A DNA stretch of 64,000 bases, taken from DATBLE01 sp046732255. Its GTDB lineage: Bacteria > Actinomycetota > Thermoleophilia > Gaiellales > Gaiellaceae. The stretch is from contig JBKPMR010000018.1 in NCBI GenBank assembly GCA_046732255.1, positions 41,531 to 105,530 of the forward strand. The letters run 5' to 3'. This document shows, in pieces, positions 58,779-64,000 of the stretch (its first letter is position 1; each line of letters begins with the position of its first letter). The notes beneath the pieces were generated by a model. It had not been told where the DNA came from, did not search any database, and saw only the letters and a list, made by a program, of their open reading frames with translations. The translations under genes were made by a program, and so were the position numbers.

Positions 58779-60158
58779 GTGATCGAGCCGGCGGAGCTGG
58801 TCGAGCGGATCTGGGAACGCGATCCGACCGTCTGGACCGGTCGCGACGAGGCGCAGTGGCTCGGCTGGCTCGACGAGCCGCACCGCATGCACGAACGGAT
58901 CAAAGAGCTCACGGAGATCGCGGAAGCCGCCGCCGGCGTCGACGACATCGTCCTGCTCGGCATGGGCGGTTCGAGCCTCGCGCCCGAGGTCCTCGCGCGC
59001 GCCTTCGCCGCGCGCACCTTCACGGTCCTCGATACGACCCACCCGAAGGCGATCCGGCGGCTCGTCGAACGCCTGGACCTCGGACGAACGCTGTTCGTCG
59101 TCTCGTCGAAGTCGGGCAGCACGCTCGAGACGCGTTCGCATTTCGACTTCTTCTGGGAGAAGGGGGGCAAGAAGGGCGACCGCTTCATAGCGATCACTGA
59201 CCCGGGCTCTCCGCTGGAACAGCTGGCGAAATCGCGCGGGATGCGCGCATTCGCGGGGGAACCTTCGATCGGCGGCCGGTACTCGGCACTGTCGCCTTTC
59301 GGGCTCGTCCCCGCCGCGTTGATGGGAGTCGACGTCGCGCGGCTGCTCGAGCGGGCGGAGGCGACGCTGAACGCCTGCCGTGTCGTCGAGGACAACCCCG
59401 GCCTCGCGCTCGGCCTCGCGCTCGGCACCTCCTGGCAGGAGGGCCGCGACAAGGCGATCCCGCAGCCGAATCAGTACGGCTTCGGTCTCTGGGTCGAGCA
59501 GCTGCTGGCCGAGTCGACCGGAAAAAACGGTCGCGGTCTCGTCCCCGCTCCCGGCGAGTCGCCCGTCGGCGCCGATCGCCAGGCGCAGGACGTGGAGCTC
59601 GCCGATCCCTACGACCTCGGTTCCGAATTCTTCCGCTGGGAGTTCGCGACCGCGGTGGCGGGCGCGATCCTCGAGATCAACCCGTTCGACCAGCCCAACG
59701 TCCAGGAGGCGAAGGACCGCACGAGCCAGATCCTGGGGACAGCCCCTACAGGGACAGTCCCTAAAGGGGCTGTCCCTGAGACGCGGCCGGAAGGGACGGC
59801 GGAGGAGCTCTTCGCCCACGCGCGCCCAGGCGACTACGTCGCGGTCCAGGCCTTCGTCGACCCGGCCGAGGAGGAGCGCCTCCGGCCGCTCGTCGAGCAG
59901 GCCCGTGCGGCGACCGGCTGCGTCGTCACCTTCGGCCTCGGCCCTCGCTACCTCCACTCGACCGGCCAGCTGCACAAGGGCGGAGCGCCGATCGGCTGCT
60001 TTCTCCAGGTCGTCGACGACATCGGCCCCGAATTGGCGATCCCGGGCCAGAAGTTCGGCTTCGGCCGGCTCATCAAGGCACAGGCTGAGGGAGACTACGC
60101 GGCGTTGAAGGAGCGCGGCCGCCCGGTCGCGCGCATCCGATTGGAGGACATCGAATGA
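58779..60158 (+). CDS. pgi: Glucose-6-phosphate isomerase with in-frame REP
   Basis: Interconverts glucose-6-P and fructose-6-P, 459 aa, the short form seen in some actinobacteria. LLGMGGSSLAPEVL, FVVSSKSGSTLETRSH, ITDPGSPLE, GGRYSALSPFGLVPAAL, and catalytic FRWEFATAVAGAILEINPFDQPNVQEAK trimmed: ILEINPFDQPNVQEAK. Residues about 318-334 (GTAPTGTVPKGAVPET) come from a REP palindrome (59736-59776), inserted in a surface region before EGTAEELFAHARPGDY. GTG 58779; stop overlaps gnd (ATGA). Confidence 0.93.
   Translation: MIEPAELVERIWERDPTVWTGRDEAQWLGWLDEPHRMHERIKELTEIAEAAAGVDDIVLLGMGGSSLAPEVLARAFAARTFTVLDTTHPKAIRRLVERLDLGRTLFVVSSKSGSTLETRSHFDFFWEKGGKKGDRFIAITDPGSPLEQLAKSRGMRAFAGEPSIGGRYSALSPFGLVPAALMGVDVARLLERAEATLNACRVVEDNPGLALGLALGTSWQEGRDKAIPQPNQYGFGLWVEQLLAESTGKNGRGLVPAPGESPVGADRQAQDVELADPYDLGSEFFRWEFATAVAGAILEINPFDQPNVQEAKDRTSQILGTAPTGTVPKGAVPETRPEGTAEELFAHARPGDYVAVQAFVDPAEEERLRPLVEQARAATGCVVTFGLGPRYLHSTGQLHKGGAPIGCFLQVVDDIGPELAIPGQKFGFGRLIKAQAEGDYAALKERGRPVARIRLEDIE
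59736..59776. repeat. Nested REP palindrome inside pgi
   Basis: Outer arms GGGACAGCCCCT/AGGGGCTGTCCC (12 bp, perfect) enclosing an inner AGGGACAGTCCCT hairpin; capable of cruciform formation. Confidence 0.85.
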
Positions 60159-61039
60159 ACCTGGGAATGGTCGGCCTCGGCCGGATGGGCGCGAACATGG
60201 TCGAGCGGCTGCGCGAGCACGGCCATACGGTGGAGACGTACGCACGGACGAACCCCGAGCGCACGGCGGACTCGCTGGCGGAGCTTTGCACCAAGCTCCC
60301 GGAACCGCGCGTCGTCTGGCTGATGATCCCGGCGGGCGATCCGACCGAGAGCGCCTTCGAGACGCTGCTCAACTTCCTCGAGGACGGCGACATTGTTGTC
60401 GACGGCGGCAACTCGAACTTCCGCGACTCCCAGCGTCGCGCCGCCGAGGCGGCGAAGAAGCGGGTCGCGTTCCTCGATGCCGGTGTCTCGGGCGGTATCT
60501 GGGGCCTGAAGGAGGGCTACTGCGTGATGGTCGGCGGCGACGCCGATGCATTCGCCAAGCTCGAGCCGTTCCTGAAGGACCTGACCGAGGAGGGCGGCTA
60601 TGCGCACGTCGGCCCGTCCGGTGCCGGCCACTTCGTGAAGATGGTCCACAACGGGATCGAGTACGGGATGATGCAGTCGCTCGCTGAGGGCTTCGAGATC
60701 CTCCAGGCCTCGGAGTTCCCGCTCGATCTCGACCAGGTGGCCGCGCTCTGGCAGCACGGCTCCGTGGTCCGCAGCTGGCTGCTCGACCTGCTCGTGCTCG
60801 CACTCCAGCAAGATCCGGGCCTGGAGCAGATCCGCGGCTACGTCGAGGACTCGGGCGAGGGCCGCTGGACGGTCTTCAACGCGATCGACGAGAGCGTCCC
60901 GGCTCCCGCGATCACGATGGCGCTGTTCGCCCGGTTCGCCTCGCGCCAGGACGAGTCCTTCGCGGCGAAGGTCAACGCCGCGCTTCGCCAGCAGTTCGGC
61001 GGGCACGCGGTCAAGGCCGCCGTCGAAGAAACGGCGTGA
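60155..61039 (+). CDS. gnd: 6-phosphogluconate dehydrogenase, short (NAD-type)
   Basis: Oxidative decarboxylation of 6-phosphogluconate to ribulose-5-P, 294 aa. GLGRMGANMVERL nucleotide loop, the substrate signature GGNSNFRDSQRRA, DAGVSGGIWGLKEGYCVMVGG and the catalytic Lys in GAGHFVKMVHNGIEYGMMQ. The roughly 300-residue length corresponds to the GntZ/short Gnd group, often NAD-dependent. ATGA overlap with pgi; GTGA overlap with zwf. Confidence 0.94.
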   Translation: MNLGMVGLGRMGANMVERLREHGHTVETYARTNPERTADSLAELCTKLPEPRVVWLMIPAGDPTESAFETLLNFLEDGDIVVDGGNSNFRDSQRRAAEAAKKRVAFLDAGVSGGIWGLKEGYCVMVGGDADAFAKLEPFLKDLTEEGGYAHVGPSGAGHFVKMVHNGIEYGMMQSLAEGFEILQASEFPLDLDQVAALWQHGSVVRSWLLDLLVLALQQDPGLEQIRGYVEDSGEGRWTVFNAIDESVPAPAITMALFARFASRQDESFAAKVNAALRQQFGGHAVKAAVEETA

Positions 61040-62535
61040 GGAACCCGCTCGCCGAGGGGCTACGGCTCCCCCGCACGTCCGACCCGTGTGCCCTCGTGAT
61101 CTTCGGCGCCTCGGGCGACCTGACCAGGCGCAAGCTGATCCCGGCGATCTACTCCCTGGCATTCCGCAACCTGCTCCCCGAGCGCTTCGCAACGGTGGGC
61201 GTCGCGCGGACCGAGGAGACCGATACGGACTTCCGGGCGCGGATGAAGAAGGCGGTCCGCGAGTTCGGGCGCGACCCGCTCGAGGAGAAGGTCTGGAAGC
61301 GTCTTGCGGACGGCATGCACTACATCGCGACGGACTTCGCCGCCGACAAGGGCGAGGACGAGCTCGTCGCCCTCCTCGCGCGGCTCGACGAGGAGCGAGG
61401 CACCGCCGGCAACCGGGTGTTCTACCTCGCAGTTCCGCCCGCTGCGATCTCCACGCTCGTCGAGGAGCTGGGCAGCCGGCGTGGCGAACGCGCGGGCTGG
61501 ACGCGCCTGGTCGTCGAGAAGCCGTTCGGGAACGACCGCGCCAGCGCCCGGCGCCTGAACAACGAGCTGACCCGCTACTTCAACGAGCGGGAGATCTTCC
61601 GGATCGACCACTACCTCGGCAAGGAGACGGTCCAGAATCTCCTCGCTCTCCGCTTCGCCAACGGCATCTTCGAGCCGATCTGGAACCGGCAGTTCGTCGA
61701 CCACGTGGAGATCTCCGTCGCCGAGTCGATCGGGATCGAGGGGCGCTCGGCGTTCTACGAGGCGGCGGGGGCGGTGCGTGACGTTTTCCAGAACCACCTG
61801 CTCCAGCTGGTTGCGCTCACGGCGATGGAACCACCGGTCGACTTCACCTCGGAGTCGGTCCGCAACGAGAAGGTGAAGGTGCTGCGCGCGATCCGGCCGC
61901 CGGGGTGGCGGCGGGTGGTGCGCGGCCAGTACGGCTCCGGCTGGATCGAGGGCAAGCCGGTGCCCGGCTACCGCGAGGAGCCTGGAGTCGCCCGCACGTC
62001 CACCACCGAGACGTTCGTCGCCGCCAAGCTCTACGTCGACAACTGGCGTTGGGCAGGGACGCCCTTCTACGTGCGCACCGGGAAGCGGATGCCCAAGCGC
62101 GAGACCACGATCACGATCCAGTTCAAGCGGGCGCCTCATCCGCCGTTCGCGAAGGAAGCCTCCGAGGGGGTCGCTCCGAACGTCCTCGTCGTACACGTGC
62201 AGCCGGACGAGGGTGTCACGCTGGGGATCGGCGCGAAGGTTCCGGGTCAGGGCATGACTCTGCGCACCGTGAACATGAGCTTCCTGTACGGCGGCGCCTT
62301 CAGGACCGAGCTGCCCGAGGCGTACGAGCGCCTGATCCTCGACTGCCTCCTCGGCGACGCCACTCTGTTCACCCGTGCCGACGAGGTCGACGAGCAGTGG
62401 GCGCTGGTCGACTCGATCGTCGCCGGCTGGAAGCGCCACCGGACGACGTTTCCCAACTACGACGCGGGATCGTGGGGACCGGGGGCGGCCACCGAGATCC
62501 TCCGCCGAGACGGACGAGAGTGGCGTCGACGCTGA
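61036..62535 (+). CDS. zwf: Glucose-6-phosphate 1-dehydrogenase
   Basis: Entry enzyme of the oxidative pentose-phosphate pathway, 499 aa. FGASGDLTRRKLIPAIY cofactor motif, VVEKPFGND, active-site FRIDHYLGKETVQNLLALRF, and the C-terminal FYVRTGKRMPKR. GTG 61036 overlaps the gnd stop. Followed by opcA, its usual allosteric partner in actinobacteria and cyanobacteria. No 6-phosphogluconolactonase gene is in view. Confidence 0.96.
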   Translation: MRNPLAEGLRLPRTSDPCALVIFGASGDLTRRKLIPAIYSLAFRNLLPERFATVGVARTEETDTDFRARMKKAVREFGRDPLEEKVWKRLADGMHYIATDFAADKGEDELVALLARLDEERGTAGNRVFYLAVPPAAISTLVEELGSRRGERAGWTRLVVEKPFGNDRASARRLNNELTRYFNEREIFRIDHYLGKETVQNLLALRFANGIFEPIWNRQFVDHVEISVAESIGIEGRSAFYEAAGAVRDVFQNHLLQLVALTAMEPPVDFTSESVRNEKVKVLRAIRPPGWRRVVRGQYGSGWIEGKPVPGYREEPGVARTSTTETFVAAKLYVDNWRWAGTPFYVRTGKRMPKRETTITIQFKRAPHPPFAKEASEGVAPNVLVVHVQPDEGVTLGIGAKVPGQGMTLRTVNMSFLYGGAFRTELPEAYERLILDCLLGDATLFTRADEVDEQWALVDSIVAGWKRHRTTFPNYDAGSWGPGAATEILRRDGREWRRR

Positions 62536-63362
62536 ACGACACCTCCGTCGGCGAGATCGAGCGGCGCCTGAACGAGCTCCGCGGCGGCGGCGTCCTGCAA
62601 CGGACGAGCGTCCTGACCCACATCGCCTGGGTACCGAGCGAGTGGGAGCGCGCGGCTGAACGCGTGCTGGAGGGAATGGGCGTGCGCATTCCCTCCAGGA
62701 CGATCCTGCTTCATCCCGATCCGAAGGCGAAGCCGGATCGGCTGGACGCGGAGGTCGGGCACGATGCATCCGGGTCGCGCCGCCACCCGATCGGCGCCGA
62801 GCTGATCCGAATCTGGCTCCGCGGCGAGACGGCGAAGGCGCCGGCCAGTGTCGTCGTGCCGCTGGAGATCTCCGACCTTCCGGCCTTCCTGCGCTGGCGC
62901 GGAAAGCCGCCGTTCTCCTCCGACGAGTTCGTGCAGCTGGTCGGCGTCACCGACCGCTTGATCGTCGATTCGAGCGAGTGGGGCACACAGCTGCGGCCCG
63001 CCTACCAGAAGCTGGCCGCATGGTTCGAGCGCATCGTCGTCTCCGACCTGGCGTGGTCGCGCAGCCTCGGCCACCGCGCCGGCCTCGCCGAGCTCTGGCC
63101 GGAGATCCGCACAGCGCGCGTGCTCGAGGTCCGCGGGCCGAAGGCCGATGCGGCGCTGCTCCACGGTTGGCTCCGTGCCCGGTTGAAGACGGCAATCCGG
63201 CTGAAACACGAGGACGGACGAACGCTGACTCGCGTGGCGGTGGACGGCAGAGCGGTTCGCGTTCCTGTCCGCCTGGCTCGATCGGCCAGCGAGCAGCTCT
63301 CGGCGCAGCTCGACGTCTACTCGCGCGACCGGATCTACGAGGCGGCCGTTCGCGCCGTGTGA
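62520..63362 (+). CDS. opcA: Glucose-6-phosphate dehydrogenase assembly protein OpcA
   Basis: 280 aa; required for full Zwf activity in actinobacteria and cyanobacteria, acting on Zwf oligomerisation or redox response. Recognised from position after zwf and from ASVVVPLEISDLPAFLRWRGKPPF, DRLIVDSSEW, DLAWSRSLGHRAGLAELWP and the C-terminal RDRIYEAAVRAV. GTG 62520 overlaps the zwf 3' end by 16 nt; the longer upstream frame overlaps zwf fully and is rejected. Confidence 0.9.
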   Translation: MASTLNDTSVGEIERRLNELRGGGVLQRTSVLTHIAWVPSEWERAAERVLEGMGVRIPSRTILLHPDPKAKPDRLDAEVGHDASGSRRHPIGAELIRIWLRGETAKAPASVVVPLEISDLPAFLRWRGKPPFSSDEFVQLVGVTDRLIVDSSEWGTQLRPAYQKLAAWFERIVVSDLAWSRSLGHRAGLAELWPEIRTARVLEVRGPKADAALLHGWLRARLKTAIRLKHEDGRTLTRVAVDGRAVRVPVRLARSASEQLSAQLDVYSRDRIYEAAVRAV

Positions 63363-63365
63363 CGC

Positions 63366-63902
63366 ATGCTCCGGCGGCGGCGTATATCGGACGTGCACGT
63401 CGTCGCAGAGGTGCCCACCTTCGAGTCGGTCGCCGAGCGTCACCTCGACGACGTTCACGCCTACCTCGCCTACTTCACCCGCGACCGCGAGGTCGCGGAG
63501 GAGCTCACGGCCGAGACGTTCGAGCGGGCGCTACTGAAGTGGCGCCGGTTCGACCCCCGCCGTGGGACCGCGCGGACGTGGCTCTGTCAGCTGGCGCGGA
63601 CGACGGCGCTCGACCACTTCCGCTCCGAGGAGCGCCGCCGGCGCCGGGAGGGCCGGTACGCGCTCGATCGGCCGCTGGAGGTCGAGGACGGAGTCTTCGG
63701 CGGCCTGTCGCCCGAGCTGGAGCGCGCGCTCGCCGGTCTCTCTGCGGGTGAGCGCGAGGTGATCGCACTGCGCGTACTGCTCGATCTCGACATCGAGACC
63801 GCGGCCCGCGTGCTCGGCGTCTCGCCGACGGCGTGCACGACCCGGCTGAGCCGCGCGCTGAAAAAGCTGGAAGAGAGGATGAACGCTGATGTCGCAGCCT
63901 GA
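63366..63902 (+). CDS. ECF-type RNA polymerase sigma factor
   Basis: 178 aa. Sigma region 2: SVAERHLDDVHAYLAYFTRDREVAEELTAETFERAL, with TARTWLCQLARTTALDHFR; region 4: LERALAGLSAGEREVIALRVLLDLDIETAARVLGVSPTACTTRLSRALKKL trimmed: GEREVIALRVLLDL, VSPTACTTRLSRAL. Group not assigned. ATG 63366; a later GTG (63394) would also give a complete region 2. Its stop overlaps the next gene, a likely anti-sigma factor. Confidence 0.9.
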   Translation: MLRRRRISDVHVVAEVPTFESVAERHLDDVHAYLAYFTRDREVAEELTAETFERALLKWRRFDPRRGTARTWLCQLARTTALDHFRSEERRRRREGRYALDRPLEVEDGVFGGLSPELERALAGLSAGEREVIALRVLLDLDIETAARVLGVSPTACTTRLSRALKKLEERMNADVAA

Positions 63903-64000
63903 TCACGACGCGATTCTCGAGCAGATCAAAAGCGCCGGGATCGAGGCGCCGCCCGCGCTCCGCAACCGCGTCCGCGCGATCGCAGCCTCGCCGCCGCCCG
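63889..64000 (+). CDS. Start of a probable anti-sigma factor, cut by window edge
   Basis: 37 codons visible (MSQPDHDAILEQIKSAG, then PPALRNRVRAIA). ATG 63889 follows GAGAGGAT and lies within the sigma gene's last codons. Overlap with an ECF sigma gene, and a short acidic N-terminus followed by a PALRxRV-type segment, are typical of anti-sigma factors; the rest is outside the window. Confidence 0.5.
   Translation, partial: MSQPDHDAILEQIKSAGIEAPPALRNRVRAIAASPPP

Overview
The window is a very GC-rich, gene-dense chromosomal segment, most likely from an actinobacterium and plausibly a deep-branching Thermoleophilia/Gaiellales-type lineage (inference). The pointers are OpcA beside Zwf, a PdtaS/PdtaR (ANTAR) pair, promoters placed so that transcripts would be leaderless, widespread ATGA/GTGA start-stop overlaps, and dispersed GC-rich palindromes. 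No tRNA, rRNA, CRISPR array, intact transposase or phage gene was seen. It is mostly anabolic and central-carbon housekeeping, decorated by many small repeats.

Layout. 1-7.3 kb, minus strand: LacI regulator, secreted solute-binding protein, two permeases, GH1 beta-glucosidase and MsiK-like ATPase (beta-glucoside uptake, with AAACGTTT-type operators). 7.3-10.6 kb: PEP carboxylase and a small membrane protein. 10.6-17.9 kb, minus: leader peptide-leuA-leuB-like-ilvB-ilvN-ilvC-ilvD. 18.2-22.6 kb: glutamate synthase large subunit. 22.6-23.6 kb: DHFR-family protein and a kinase remnant. 23.7-30.9 kb: argCJBDRGH from an ARG-box promoter. 30.9-39.1 kb: MFS exporter, divergent hisA, then a TrpR-like regulator, hisG, hisD, a hisC-hisB fusion, hisH, hisF, hisIE. 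39.2-41.5 kb, minus: GNAT-P-II-Amt behind a short promoter/terminator unit. 41.8-48 kb: ABC-2 exporter with a methyltransferase, secreted glycosidase, GNAT, glnA. 48-55 kb: PdtaS kinase, HxlR regulator with VOC and frameshifted YciI genes, PdtaR, U32-like protein, ABC-F ATPase. 55-64 kb: tkt divergent from rpiB-tal-pgi-gnd-zwf-opcA, then an ECF sigma factor and the start of its probable anti-sigma partner.

How the genes work together: sugar uptake feeds the pentose-phosphate/glycolytic cluster; PEP carboxylase, Amt/P-II, GlnA and GltB supply carbon skeletons and nitrogen for the Ilv/Leu, Arg and His pathways. Regulation visible in sequence includes LacI operators, a branched-chain leader peptide, an ARG-box promoter upstream of an operon encoding ArgR, a TrpR-family regulator in the his cluster, and a compact attenuator or sRNA ahead of the P-II/Amt genes.

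The most unusual feature is at operon junctions. At five places where neighbouring genes would overlap by ATGA or GTGA, a repeat-rich insert of about 190-220 bp sits between two copies of that tetranucleotide, and in all five the insert is an uninterrupted frame that begins on the upstream stop and ends on the downstream start, so translational coupling could be relayed through it. A sixth junction (malF-malG) holds a long foldback element with a similar bridging frame. Separately, REP-like palindromes lie in frame inside IlvC, GltB, HisA, ABC-F (twice) and Pgi.
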